Assembly (NCBI GenBank): GCA_015832175.1
Contig: WJXW01000014.1
Coordinates: 558,001-622,000 of the forward strand
Source: Paraphaeosphaeria minitans
Lineage: Eukaryota > Ascomycota > Dothideomycetes > Pleosporales > Didymosphaeriaceae
Direction of reading: 5' to 3'
Length of the DNA: 64,000 nt
This document shows, in pieces, positions 1-12,452 of this stretch. The notes beneath the pieces are model-generated. The model saw nothing but the letters and a program-made list of their open reading frames with translations, was not told where the DNA came from and searched no databases. The number at the start of each line of letters is the position of its first letter. Position 1 is the stretch's first letter. A program made the translations under genes and the position numbers.

Positions 1-384
1 TCCGGGCATCTACGCCTACATCGAAGACATCTGCGCCGTGGACGGCAGCGGCGGCACCGAGTTCCGCCAGCGCCTCAACCTGCGGTACCAGGCGAGCAAG
101 GCGTTCAGAGAGATGCTGCACCGCTTGACGCTGTTCTGGGCCATTGGCGCCATTGTGTGCTCCGCGGTCACCGTGGCCATTGTGTTTACCATCCAGCGCG
201 ACGCTGCTTACATCGTACGTTTCCCCCGACGTCCCCTCCAGACTATAGTGCTAATGAAGTCCAGGTCGGCTGGGTCCTCCCCTTCCTCTGGGCCGGCGTC
301 TGGACCGCCATCACGATCCCCTGGGTGCAGCGCAGCCTGGCGCACGAGTACGAGCAGTGGACGACGGCGAAGTGGAAGGCGTAG
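1..384 (+). CDS. C-terminal part of a small membrane protein (5' truncated)
   Basis: The gene enters from outside the window. Reading starts in frame at base 2 and runs to 214, where a GTACGT donor follows an ATC codon. An intron with a CTAAT branch site ends in CCAG at 264, and the second exon reads from 265 to the TAG at 382-384. The visible 110 or so residues include the motif IYAYIEDICAVDG, then two hydrophobic segments (FWAIGAIVCSAVTVAIVF and VGWVLPFLWAGVWTAITI) on either side of the intron junction, and a basic/aromatic tail ending KWKA. This looks like the end of a multi-pass or two-pass membrane protein of unknown function. I recognise no family. The reading frame and splice phase (0) are clean, so the gene looks intact as far as it can be seen. 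Confidence 0.6.
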   Translation, partial: SGHLRLHRRHLRRGRQRRHRVPPAPQPAVPGEQGVQRDAAPLDAVLGHWRHCVLRGHRGHCVYHPARRCLHRTFPPTSPPDYSANEVQVGWVLPFLWAGVWTAITIPWVQRSLAHEYEQWTTAKWKA

Positions 385-1836
385 ACCCTCGACTGGCTCG
401 TTTCCATCGTCCTCTTGTCCCTTTTCGTTCCGATTCCTTCCATTTGTACTATAGCCGACCTTGTGCATGGCGGCGGCGTTTTGGGGCAAGGGTCTACACA
501 GCCCAATTTGATCTGCTAAACAGGGTGCTATATACCACTTATATGCAAGTACAATGAATGGCGTCTGGGTCGATTCATCTACATTGTCAACATCATCAAT
601 GAAAGAATACGTTGTTCATTCCATCGGTCCAATGAAGGCTCCCCGCACCACTGCTACCTAGGTGGACTGTCTGATGACGATTGTGTGGAATTCGATGCAG
701 CGGACCCCCCTTGCGCTGCCCAGCGGCTCCCAAGCCGCGAGATGACGGAGGTCAAGCACGCCCCCTCCCCACTTGGCAGCGATAAGCGGGGACACGGGAA
801 GCGAGGTTCAAGCTCCGAGGGGGCATCAGGGTAGACTACCTACCTACAAGCTTGTTGGTATTCTATTCTATCCATGGAGGTTTTGTGAGTTTCTGGATTG
901 GTAGAATTGTGGCTGGTGGGCAGAATGGGATGGTTGCTCTGTGTAGCGTTTATCCTTGGCGCAAAGTCTTCGTGGTTTCCGTCTTGATTATTGAGGTTGT
1001 GGATGGTAGGTAGGTTGTTGGTGCTGTGTTTCCTCCTCGCCCGAGATACGATACGAATCATTTTCTTAATTGGAAGTCGGGTTTCTACGTACCTCCTAGG
1101 TACCTACACAACAGCAAAGAGGGGTCGCGGCGAGGTTGTTCGGAGTGGGATAAGGGGATGTGGGTGTAGGTACGACAGATACCCTTTTTTTTTCTTGGGA
1201 GTCGAGTTTCTAGGTAGATGAAATTGATCGGGGTAGGTAGCAAAACATGCTCATGACGGCGTTTCTAGGTACTCTTCAAGCTTAGCAGACTGGGGAAGTC
1301 ACGCCTCCATTTGTGATCCGAGGATAGATGGGAGACTTGGTGCATAGGTGTGCCATGCAGTTTTCCTTGCATTACTTGTCGCGTCTGGTTAAATCCTATC
1401 TTCCTCTCGTCCTCGGCACCCTCTTCGGTCTGTCGTTGGACCTGCAGCAAAGAACGTCGGATGACCAGTGAGCCGACTTTTCTCAGTTCTGGATCCGCGA
1501 GCTCTTCAGAAGTTCAGCGGCTGGGGCGTCTAATCTTCAAGAAAAACCGACGAGAAAGAATTGCCTTGGATGCCGAGGACATGGGCACGAAAGAGAAAAA
1601 TGACAGCGATGATAATAGCACGTGTGGCCTTCGAAATGTGCACGAGAGGAAAGCCTATTCGTACCCGGTGCGCAACATAGCCCTGAATAAATACTTTGAA
1701 ACCCGTCCGGGCGGTGTCATAGGTACGTTGTGATCATTACGATCTAGCACCGGGCTACGATCCATACCTATCCCCAACCGCGCCTCAAGGTACGCCCCGA
1801 ATCAAACGCTCCACCTCCCACCACACCCTCTCGGGT
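385..1836. other. Gene-free stretch with dispersed TAGGTA/TACCTA motifs
   Basis: This 1.45 kb lies between the 3' end of the membrane-protein gene and the 3' end of the maltase gene. I find no convincing coding region or RNA gene. Short TAGGTA/TACCTA words recur, for example near 657, 834-848, 1007, 1087-1108, 1210, 1233 and 1265. Confidence 0.6.
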
Positions 1837-3793
<1,957 letters not shown>

Positions 3794-5017
3794 GTTGTGG
3801 ATGTCCAAGTATCTCTCCAAGATAGACGGAAGAAAAGACCCCCGAGTCGGTAGGCATAAGACAATACGAAGTCGGCACGAGAAGAAAGATGGATAGAGAG
3901 CTGGTAGATACGCTTGACCGTTCGAAGCACGTATCGAGGATTCTTCCGAGGATTACTTCCTTTGGGGGCTTGGACGATGGACCTTGCACCTCAAGTACTC
4001 TTCCTCCGGTAGCTTGCAGCAGATGGCTTGGACGATGGACCTTGTACCTCAGGTATTCATCCTCTCATGGCTTGGACGTAGGACCCTTATACCTCAACAC
4101 GCACCCGCCATGCCGGGCCCGCTCCATCCCACCTTTTCCCCAGTCTCCACGCATCGGCGACGGACAATCCGACATATCCACAGACCTCCAGAGACGCCCA
4201 TTTGTCCACTGTCGGCCGAAGCGTCCCAAAAGGGAGCTCGATCAACCGAAAAACATCCCGAGATGCCTTCCACGGGGTTGAACGTGGTTGAACGTGGGGC
4301 CCCACACTGCAAACCTCGGGGTCGTGCACGATGCGCTGCACGCTCTTGCACACCAGCTTCTCGGCCCGATTTGAAACCAACGAGAGGTCGCGCGCAGAAG
4401 GTCGTGGAGATTCTCGGTAGGGGTTCTGATTCGGGGGCTGCGCGATGCACGGAACGTCTGGCCCAGCTTCTTTCACCGCGTGTTCCCGCCCTCAAGCATG
4501 TGACCGCGCAAACCTGCCTTTCACGCAACCTCACGCCCTCCTCGGACCGAAGATGCACCAATGCACATCTCCGGCGTGCTGGAAGCTCGATGCCACTGGA
4601 CACACGCCCATCGCCTTCCCGTGCGGCGCCCGCACCCTCGCTTGAGGCCCCCGTTCGTTCGTGTCCATCCCCAATCCTGATCTGGAGACTCGACCTGGGG
4701 GAGAGCTGGGGAACGTAGAGGTACCCGGCGCTAGTCTGAGCCTCCTGGGTCTTCACGTCTTCGCTTGGCCTGCGCTTGCGCTGCGCGACATATTGAAAGA
4801 AGGCGAGAGTGGCACGCCTGTATAAGTACGCGATGGAGGCCCGGGGTAGGTTGGACGTCGAGCCAGGCCTCCGCTTCACTGCGACAAGCCCTTTCCACAC
4901 ACCCAAGACCAGTTTCCCGCCGTAGAGGCCTCGCTCGATTGGGAGCCTCGCTTCTCTTTTGCACCCACGCAAGCAAAACCTTTGCATTCGCAGATCTCTC
5001 TCCGCCCCCTGGAAAGA
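3794..5017. promoter_or_regulatory. Divergent promoter between maltase and permease
   Basis: This 1.2 kb separates the maltase start (3793, -) from the permease start (5018, +), so it must carry the promoters of both. It contains a degenerate three-copy repeat (3967-4098). It also contains an inverted CGG pair, CGGACAATCCG at 4161-4171 (CGG-N5-CCG), a spacing of the kind Zn2Cys6 dimers can bind, and a TATAAG word at about 4820. Which of these are used is inference; no gene is seen in the stretch. Confidence 0.55.
3967..4098. repeat. Three imperfect copies of a GGCTTGGACGATGGACC-type unit
   Basis: The phrase GGCTTGGACGATGGACCTT followed by an ACCTCAAG/ACCTCAGG tail occurs at about 3967 and 4025, with a more diverged copy at 4069. 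Spacing is 58 and then 44 bases. It lies in the divergent promoter of the MAL cluster, nearer the maltase. Confidence 0.6.
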
Positions 5018-6694
5018 ATGTCGCGAAACGACAGCATCACCGTCGACGGCGAACAGCAGCGCCGCATGTCCCTTAACAATGCCGACATCGCGCAGCTCAC
5101 CCAAGATGCCACCCGCGCCACCAAGGCCGAGCAGAAAATGACCCTCATGGAAGGCGTCCGGCTCTACCCCAAAGCCATCGCCTGGTCCGTCCTCCTCTCC
5201 GGCGCCATCATTATGGAAGGCTACGACATCAACCTGATCGCGAACCTGCAAGCCGTGCCGGCCTTCAAGCGCAAATTCGGCGTCCAGCTCGCCGACGGCT
5301 CCTACGAGGTGACAGCGGCGTGGCAGGCCGGGCTCACCAACGGCGCATACGTCGGCGAGATCCTGGGCTTGATGGTCAACGGCATCATTGCCGAGCGGTA
5401 CGGGTTCAAGAAGACCATGATCGGCGCCCTGTCCGCCGTCACCGCGCTCATCTTCATCCTGTTCTTCGCGCAGAACATCGAGATGCTGCTCGTGGGCCTG
5501 ATCTTCGTCGGGATCCCCTGGGGCGTCTTCCAGACCCTGACCACCACCTACGCCGCCGAAGTCACGCCCGTCCCCCTCCGTCCCATCCTCACCACCTACG
5601 TCAACCTCTGCTGGGTCTTTGGGCAGTTCATTGCGTCCGGCGTGCTCAAGGGCGTCTCCGAGCGTCCCGACCAGTGGGCCTACCGCATCCCGTATGCCAT
5701 CCAGTGGATCTACCCCATCCCCCTCATCATCGGCATCGCCTTCGCGCCCGAATCCCCCTGGTGGCTCGTCCGCAAGGAGCGTTACGAGGACGCTAAGAAG
5801 ATGGTCCTGCGTCTTGCCTCGCCCGAGAAGAACCCCAGTTTCAACGCCGACGAGACCATCGCCATGTACAAGCACACCAACGAGCTCGAAAAGGCCGTGT
5901 CGGACGGCACGTCCTACTGGGACTGCTTCAAAGGCACCGACCTCCGACGCACGGAAATCGCCGCCATGACGTGGTTCACGCAAGCCTGGTGCGGCTCCTC
6001 CTTCATGGGCTTCTCGACGTACTTTTTCCAAAACGCCGGCCTCGACACCTCCAACGCCTTCTCCATGTCCCTCGGCATCTACGCCATCGGCGCCGTCGGC
6101 GTCTTCGTCTCGTGGTGGCTGATGCCGCGCGTGGGCCGCCGCACCCTCTACGTCTGGGGCCTCGTCGCCATGCTCAGCATCCTCCTGATTATCGGCTTCC
6201 TGGGCATCGCGCCCCCGGGCAACGCCAGCGTCCAGTGGGCCATCGGCGCCATGCTCATCATCTTCACCTTCGTCTACGACGCCTCCGTCGGCCCCGTGTG
6301 CTACTGCCTCGTCGCCGAGATACCGTCGTCGCGGCTGCGCCAAAAGACCGTCGTCCTCGCCCGCAACTGGTACAACATCGGCTCCATCATCGGCAACATC
6401 ATGACGCCGCGCATGCTCAACCCCTCGGCGTGGGACTGGGGCGCCAAGTCGGCCTTTTTCTGGGCGGGCACCTGCTTTCTGTGTCTGGTGTGGACCTACT
6501 TCCGCCTGCCCGAGCCCAAGGGCCGCACGTACGGCGAGCTCGACATACTCTTCGAGCGGCGCGTGTCGGCGCGCAAGTTCGGGGCGACCGTGGTGCGCGA
6601 GTTCGAGGACGACGAGGCGTCCGTGGCCGAGAAGACGCTCGAGGGCGACAAGACGACGCACCTCGAGCAAGTCAGTTCGAAGCAGAGCATGTGA
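5018..6694 (+). CDS. Maltose-type sugar permease, MFS sugar porter (MAL cluster)
   Basis: This intronless gene encodes a 558-aa plasma-membrane sugar:proton symporter of the MFS sugar-porter family, closest in style to yeast maltose/alpha-glucoside permeases (Mal31/Agt1). The start is the ATG of MSRNDSITVDG, the first in-frame ATG. The N-terminal 45 or so residues are hydrophilic. About twelve membrane spans follow, with family signatures: GYDINLIANL in the first span, AERYGFKK after span 2, PESPWWLVRK (about 245-254) before the central loop, PRVGRRTLY after span 8, and PEPKGRTYGELD (about 497-508) after span 12, which corresponds to the PETKGRT motif. The C-terminal tail is acidic. The position between maltase and regulator supports maltose as substrate, but specificity cannot be read from sequence alone. 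It converges on the regulator gene, with 327 bases between the stops. Confidence 0.92.
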   Translation: MSRNDSITVDGEQQRRMSLNNADIAQLTQDATRATKAEQKMTLMEGVRLYPKAIAWSVLLSGAIIMEGYDINLIANLQAVPAFKRKFGVQLADGSYEVTAAWQAGLTNGAYVGEILGLMVNGIIAERYGFKKTMIGALSAVTALIFILFFAQNIEMLLVGLIFVGIPWGVFQTLTTTYAAEVTPVPLRPILTTYVNLCWVFGQFIASGVLKGVSERPDQWAYRIPYAIQWIYPIPLIIGIAFAPESPWWLVRKERYEDAKKMVLRLASPEKNPSFNADETIAMYKHTNELEKAVSDGTSYWDCFKGTDLRRTEIAAMTWFTQAWCGSSFMGFSTYFFQNAGLDTSNAFSMSLGIYAIGAVGVFVSWWLMPRVGRRTLYVWGLVAMLSILLIIGFLGIAPPGNASVQWAIGAMLIIFTFVYDASVGPVCYCLVAEIPSSRLRQKTVVLARNWYNIGSIIGNIMTPRMLNPSAWDWGAKSAFFWAGTCFLCLVWTYFRLPEPKGRTYGELDILFERRVSARKFGATVVREFEDDEASVAEKTLEGDKTTHLEQVSSKQSM

Positions 6695-7021
6695 AGCGCA
6701 CGAGAGGGAGTGTCAAGATCGATCGTGTGCTTTTGATCCCGTTCGCATCTCCTCAGATTCTGCAATGGGTTTTGTGTACATGAAATGAAATGATGATTTT
6801 TCCTCCTCTTCTTCTTGTCTCCACTTCAATACCCACGTAGAAATGCAGTTGCGTGTACATGATTCCCCTGCTCAAGCTATGCAACAAATACCAAAATGAC
6901 ATGTTGTGGAAACAAGGTCCATGATATATAGGTTATCTATCGCGTACGTGTGATAAGTTCTCTTTTGCACCTGCGCCTGCACGCCACACATGTTTTTTGA
7001 ACACCAGCATCCGTCTTCGCA
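6695..7021. other. Convergent 3' regions of permease and regulator
   Basis: This 327-bp AT-richer gap lies between two convergent stop codons and presumably holds both 3' UTRs and polyadenylation signals. I see no gene in it. Confidence 0.6.
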
Positions 7022-8784
7022 TCAGCTAACCGGAAACTGCGCCATCGACAGTCGTCTCGAGATATGGTTCCAAGTGGCAGCATGTTGGTGAGCATTGGGA
7101 TGGTGCTGCGAATGGCCCATATACGGCAAGGGCGCGAGGTCCTGCAGCCCCGCCGGATCCACCTCCGCATCTGGACCAATCTTGGACTGGGCGACCTGGT
7201 ACCAGGGGTCGGTGGTCGGTGACTGCAACTCGATTGGGAGGTTGGGCGAGCTTGCATTGCTGACGACTTCCGGGAACAGGCTCTGCAGCCGCTCCAACTT
7301 TTCGAGGAGGATCCCGCGACGCGTGGCGTCCAGTGTCGGGAACTGGAGGACGAAGTCGAGGATGAAGAGGAAGTCGTCGATGCGGAGGGAGGTTTCTTCG
7401 AGGGTGACGGCGGGGACGTGGATCAGGACGTCGGAGATGGTGTCGGTGATTTCGAAGAGCTTCTGGACGATGCTGCTGCCGTGCACTTCGATGTCGTGTC
7501 GGGACATGCTGGTGACTTGTTGTCGAAGGTTCTGCGACAGTCGAACGGGGAAGAGGAGAGAAAGGCATTCTTTGGACGACTTGGATGATAGCAAAGACTT
7601 GCCCATTGCCATTCGCCATATCAGCGTTCTAAGCCACTCTCGGGTGATGGCAAGATCGGCGCGTTGCATCTGTACAAATTGTCGGTCAGCAACTACGCAA
7701 TACCATTGTGGGCGTAGTTTGAGGCTCGACATACCGTTGAAAGGTTGGCCATCTCTCGAGCAATCCCCTCCTCGTCGCCGTCTAGCTCCCTCGTCTTCTC
7801 CTCAATCCAAGTGGACGTAACATTCCCTTGGCTCCCCAGCCAATTCTGGACGAATTCAGGATCGAGGAGGCGGAATAGCTTGATAATCTGAATGAAGCCA
7901 TCATGAACCTGAAGCGGGATGTTGGGGTCAGCCTCAGGCAAAGCATTCAGCGGCGGCAGAATGGCTGCGCGATAGTCGAGAATCGCGACGAATCTCTCGT
8001 GAATGTAAGACTGCCAATACAGCCGCTGTCTTCGGGATCTTTCCGGTGGCGATAGTTGAACCATGGTATCGGCGTTGTCGATCCGCAGGAGCTGGACAGC
8101 GGTGATGGCGTCTCGGATGTAGTGGAAGGCGGCATCGCTGGCCGACATGGTCATGAGGCAGTTGTGTATGAACATGGATGACATGGCTCTGATGACCGAA
8201 GACCGGAACGTTTTGTAGACAGGCTTCAAGGTCGAGATGGCATAATTCGTTAGGGCCTCAATATCGTGGAGGACCTCATCTGTTCGATTGTCGCCCGCCC
8301 GCGTGAGATTCAATGTGCAAGCCCCGAAAGCACATACGAACGTCCGCAGCTCTTGGTCGACGTCCATGGATGCAATGTATTCCCTGAGCTCCGCTTCCGT
8401 GATGACTGGCTGCACGGGATACACGCCCTCCATGTAGTCATGAATGAGATCCAGAAAGAAGGATTGGTCATATTGGAAGCCTGGCTCGATGGGTGATGAG
8501 TCCACTACGCGCAGATTAGTACCCCACTGTGGCAGAGCAACCTGTCCCGCAATGGCTGGCAGTATAGGCGGAGATGTTATGGACTTGGTCGACGTCTTGT
8601 TTTTGTATTCAGTGATTATTCGTCCCCGCTTGCCCTGTGACCGCGTCTTGTTGGACACGGAATAAACGCATCTCAAGCCGAGGTGGCTGCACTGCTGACA
8701 CCGCTCTTGCCCATTGCACTTCACTTTCCGCAGCTTGCACGCGTCACAGGCCTTGGAGACTCGTTTCGCCTGCGCAGAATCCAT
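7022..8784 (-). CDS. Zn(II)2Cys6 transcription factor, probable MAL activator
   Basis: Two exons (8784-7735 and 7669-7022, GTATGT donor, TACAG acceptor, phase 0) encode a 565-aa fungal binuclear zinc-cluster regulator. The N-terminus begins MDSAQAKRVSKAC and has the full cluster C-x2-C-x6-C-x5-C-x2-C-x6-C (C13, C16, C23, C29, C32, C39), followed by a basic linker (KRGRII). A mostly helical fungal-specific middle region follows, with SRRQRLYWQSYIHERF as in MAL/AmyR-like regulators. The C-terminus is Gln/His-rich. Adjacency to maltase and maltose permease strongly suggests it activates both in response to maltose, like MALx3 in yeast or AmyR in Aspergillus. That role is inferred from context. 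It is transcribed towards the permease. Confidence 0.85.
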
Positions 8785-9229
8785 CGCATGCTGAGCCGAG
8801 GGGGGGTTTTTGGCGCGTGAGAAGTGTCCATGGTGAGAAGCGGGAAGAGGAGGCAAGATGGTAGACAAGGATGGTGTAGCGCAAACTCTAGTCATTGGCT
8901 GCCCCCGCATCAGAGGGATGCATGCAAGTCTTGCATTCTGAACGCCGCATGAAGCGGTGCAGCTACCTAGTGCCGTACGTGTATTAACATCATGCACCCA
9001 CAGCTGGAGTCTGATGAGGCACGTGTTTTGGAGGCACGTGTTTTGGAGTATTTCGACATTGATGGGGATTCAATCCATTGGTTCGCATACATTGTCACAA
9101 ATACAAGCTCCTACTCCAAATGTGTCCATGTACATACACGAAGAGACAGAAACGAATGCGCAAGCCAAGCACACTATGCAATTCATCCACCGCCCTCTCG
9201 TTCCAACTCATCGCCTACACGCTGCTCTT
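8785..9229. other. 5' region of the MAL regulator and 3' region of SDH2
   Basis: A 445-bp gap. It includes a direct repeat of CACGTGTTTTGGAG at about 9020-9047. I see no gene in it. Confidence 0.5.
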
Positions 9230-10328
9230 TTACGTGAAAGCCATGCTCTTCTTGATCTCCGCGATGGCCAACGCCGGGTTCAAGCCCTTGGGGCACGTCC
9301 GTGAGCAGTTGAGAATGGTGTGGCATCGGTACAGGCTCATGCTGTTGTTGAGCGCATCCTGGCGCTCGGCCCTCTTCTCGTCTCGCGAGTCGGCGATCCA
9401 GCGGTAGCTCTGCAGCAGCACGGCGGGGCCGAGGTACTCCTCCTGGTTCCACCAGTACGAGGGGCACGAGGTCGAGCAGCAGGCGCAGAGAATGCACTCG
9501 TAGAGGCCGTCGAGCTTCTTGCGGTCTTCCTTGGTCTGGCGGTACTCACGGCCCTGGAATCACGTCAGCGGGAATTCAGAGATACATGGGAAGGAGAGAC
9601 GTACGTCGGGTGACGGCGTGGTGCGCTGGAGGTAGGGCTTCACGGAGCGGTATTGCTTGTAGAAGAGCGTCATGTCGGGAACCAGGTCCTTGACGATGTA
9701 CATGTGCGGGAGGGGGTAGATGCGGGATTCCGTCTTTTCCTCGGTGGGGATGCGGCCTATGCAACCCGATCAGCACCCCTTCCAGAATACAAGCGAGGAC
9801 TATACATACACAAGCAGGCCAGCGTGTTGACACCGTCGATGTTCATGGCGCAGCTGCCGCAGATACCCTCGCGGCAACTCCTTCGGAAGGTCAGGGTCGG
9901 GTCGATCTCATTCTTGATGCGGATGAGGGCGTCGAGCATCATGGGGCCTGTCTTGTTCAGGTCGAGCTCGTACGACTGCATCTTGGGCTTGGACGTGGGC
10001 TCGTCGGGGTTCCAGCGGTAGATGTGGAACGTCTTCATCTTCGCATCCTTGGTCGGAGCAGCCTCCTTGACGGTCGACGTCTTGCTCTCGGGGATGGGCG
10101 CGCGCGACGCATCGGGGGCAAGTGCCTCGCCGGCCTTGGAGATGGGGTCGCGGGCCTTGGTGTCGCTCACGGAGGCGAAGGTGCGTGCGAAGACGGCTGG
10201 GCGGACGGCAGCTGCGGGCGACGTTAGCAGAGCTCCAATTGCGCCTCCCTGAGGAGTGCAGGCGAGTGCAGAAGATGCGTACCGGTCCGCGACGCAGCCA
10301 GGCGGCAGAGGGCGCGAGTTGAGGCCAT
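9230..10328 (-). CDS. SDH2: Succinate dehydrogenase iron-sulfur subunit, mitochondrial
   Basis: Subunit B of respiratory complex II; it passes electrons from the FAD of Sdh1 to ubiquinone through three Fe-S clusters in the mitochondrial inner membrane. Four exons (10328-10283, 10211-9810, 9756-9605, 9553-9230) give 307 aa with consistent phases. The N-terminus ([20 protein letters not shown]) is an Arg/Ala-rich mitochondrial presequence. Ferredoxin-like cysteines C128, C133, C136 and C148 ([17 protein letters not shown]) hold the 2Fe-2S cluster. [11 protein letters not shown] and the later [14 protein letters not shown] motif hold the 4Fe-4S and 3Fe-4S clusters. An Ala/Pro/Lys-rich linker between presequence and ferredoxin domain is longer than in yeast. 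The first exon is only 46 nt. All expected ligands are present, so the gene looks functional. Confidence 0.96.
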
Positions 10329-10523
10329 TGTGGGCGTGTGGCGGATTCGAGCGTGGGGATGGCGAACAGGCTTGAGGTGGTTACGTTCACGATGTGCAAG
10401 ACCTCGGGCAAAGAAAGAGCGACCAATCACGCGCCTTCCGTTGTCATGAGGGCCGTGCCTTCCCTTCGGACCATCTCGGCACATGTGCCACCCACACGCG
10501 ACATCGCCCGTGCAGTCATCACT
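10329..10523. promoter_or_regulatory. SDH2 upstream region
   Basis: About 200 bases lie between the SDH2 start and the minisatellite and presumably hold the core promoter. No distinct element is recognised. Confidence 0.35.
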
Positions 10524-10943
10524 TCCTAGACCAACTACTCCATCTCACAGTGGCATCGGATGTACCTCGCCAGATCAGCCATTCCCTTCCACAGTGGCAT
10601 TGGATGTACCTCGACAGACTAACTATTCTATTTCACAGCATCAGATGTACCTCGCTAGGCTAACTATTCCATTCTACAGTGGCATTAGATGTACCTCCCT
10701 AGACTATCCTATTTCACAGCATCAGATGTACCTCGCTAGGCTAACTATTCCATTCTACAGTGGCATTAGATGTACCTCCCTAGACTATCCTATTTCACAG
10801 TAGCTCTGGATGTACCTTGACTCCCTTTCACAGCGGCATTGGATGTACCTCGACAGACCAACTATTCCATCTCACAGCATCGGATGTACCTCGCCAGACC
10901 AACTAGCCCATTCCACAGCATCGGATGTACCTCCCCAGACTAT
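10524..10943. repeat. Minisatellite, about ten copies of a roughly 44-bp unit
   Basis: The unit is CACAGTGGCATTGGATGTAC followed by CTCGACAGACTAACTATTC and CATT. Copies start at about 10546, 10599, 10636, 10676 and onwards to 10943. Some copies lack the GTGGC segment (CACAGCATCGG variant). Two copies of a longer module (10636-10720 and 10719-10800) are almost identical, so expansion was recent. Short reading frames through it are only the repeat. Confidence 0.9.
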
Positions 10944-11390
10944 GAATTGTTAGAGTAACCGTTCTCTTTACTTGCCACTTCCATTACCTACATCTTCTGG
11001 GCTGCACTGGGTACAAGTCACGCTCCACGACTGCAAACTGGCTTTCCTCGAGCCGCGTCACCAAACCAAGATGCAGAAGCCTTTCTCATCTTACCATATC
11101 CGAGGAGCACTCCAAATGCGACTATTAAGAGCTATCGTGAGCAAAGAACATGGGTATCCTACGAAAACCAACGCCCGAAACAAGTCCAACGCACCAAGCA
11201 CCACCAGTATAATCCATGTCCCTGGAGGACCAAACGCCTTGCAATGTCCAAGCCCAAAGTAACCATACAGATTGAAAAAGTCCATCCCGGTCTCCCGGGG
11301 CCAACCCCTCAGATTGGAAAAGCCCACCCCGTCTTCCAGAGCTAACCACACCGGTAGAAAAGTCAACCCTGCCTCTGAGAGCTAACCGCA
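10944..11390. other. Gap between the minisatellite and the disordered-protein gene
   Basis: A 447-bp stretch with no supported gene. A short degenerate repeat containing AACCCCTCAGATTGGAAAAG-like phrases occurs around 11265-11390, next to the stop of the following gene. Confidence 0.4.
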
Positions 11391-12452
11391 TCAGATGCAC
11401 CGTGAAGCACCGCCCCACCACTTCCCCTTCCCCTCCCATTCGACATTCACATGGTGCCTCTCCTTCAGCTCGTCCAAAGACCCCCTGTACTTCTTCCACT
11501 CCTCCACCTCATCCTTCTTCGGACACAGCACCGGCTCTTCCTTCGGCTTGACCCCCGGGAACCCGTGCTGGACCACAGTGCCATGCTCCCTCGGATTCGG
11601 AGGCTCATGCTGGATCGGCGGGAACCGCGGAGCAGGACGATGCTCGCGGCGCAGAGCGCTGGTGCGCGGCACGGGCTTGGAAGAGCTGGCGTGGCGTCCA
11701 AGTGTAGAAGACAGCTTTGCGTCGCGGGCCTGGCGGGCGGCTTGAGCGGCGAGGGAGGGCTGGCGGTGGAGGAAGGAGGGCTTGATATCGATGCTGGAGT
11801 AGCTCTCCATTACGGTCGCGAGGGGGGCTCGCGGGGGACCAGGCCGGCGGGAACCGTATGCGACTGAAGGGCTGTAGCTTGAGGTCCTGGAGAGCGGGCC
11901 GATGGGCATGGTGCCAGAGGTGCTGTGCAGGGAACCGATGTCTGCTGAGGGCGGTTGGCGGGATCGACACCGAGCGCGTTGCTCGAAGGACTCCTTCTCT
12001 GGGACGAAGAGGGAGCCCTCGCACATGAGAGACGCTGGGACCGAGCCTACGCCTACTCCGCCGAGGCTGTCGTCCGAGTGTGAGCTTGTCGAGGAGGGTG
12101 ATTCGGGTATGCGCGCGAGAGACTGTCGGGTGAACTGCGAGGCAGCTGGTGTGTGCCACACGGAGTCCAGATCGGTAGACGTCGCGACATCGTGCAGCTC
12201 TTCGACAGAGATATCCTCTTCCCGGGACAAAGAGAACCGGACCGGTTTGGTAGCAGGCATCGGGCGGGATACCGAGTCCGACAGCGTGTCACCTGGCTTC
12301 GCACGAGGTTTTGTTTCTGTGAAGGCGAGAGAAGAGGAGGCGCTGCTCCAGGAGCGTGCAGGCGAGGAGGGCACCGGAGGGACTCTGGGAGAAGCAGAAC
12401 GCGGGGTGCGCTTCTTGCGCTCAAACGCGACCTTTTTCTTGCCGTATGCCAT
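11391..12452 (-). CDS. Hypothetical disordered Ser/Pro/Arg-rich protein
   Basis: A single open frame of 353 aa starting at MAYGKKKVAFERKKRTPRS. The N-terminus is very basic and could be a nuclear localisation signal. Most of the rest is low-complexity Ser/Pro/Arg with several candidate phosphorylation sites. The last 50 residues or so are more ordered and acidic/aromatic (KKDEVEEWKKYRGSLDELK, then VEWEGKGKWWGG), which may be the only folded or binding part. I recognise no family. Length, codon use and absence of stops argue for a real gene; conservation of the C-terminal part would be the best support. Confidence 0.6.
   Translation of the reverse strand: MAYGKKKVAFERKKRTPRSASPRVPPVPSSPARSWSSASSSLAFTETKPRAKPGDTLSDSVSRPMPATKPVRFSLSREEDISVEELHDVATSTDLDSVWHTPAASQFTRQSLARIPESPSSTSSHSDDSLGGVGVGSVPASLMCEGSLFVPEKESFEQRARCRSRQPPSADIGSLHSTSGTMPIGPLSRTSSYSPSVAYGSRRPGPPRAPLATVMESYSSIDIKPSFLHRQPSLAAQAARQARDAKLSSTLGRHASSSKPVPRTSALRREHRPAPRFPPIQHEPPNPREHGTVVQHGFPGVKPKEEPVLCPKKDEVEEWKKYRGSLDELKERHHVNVEWEGKGKWWGGASRCI

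Noticed and set aside
4094..6670. Long open frame on the - strand opposite the permease
   Set aside because: It is the antisense of a highly codon-biased GC-rich gene. Its composition (Gly/Asp/Glu/His-rich) resembles no protein.
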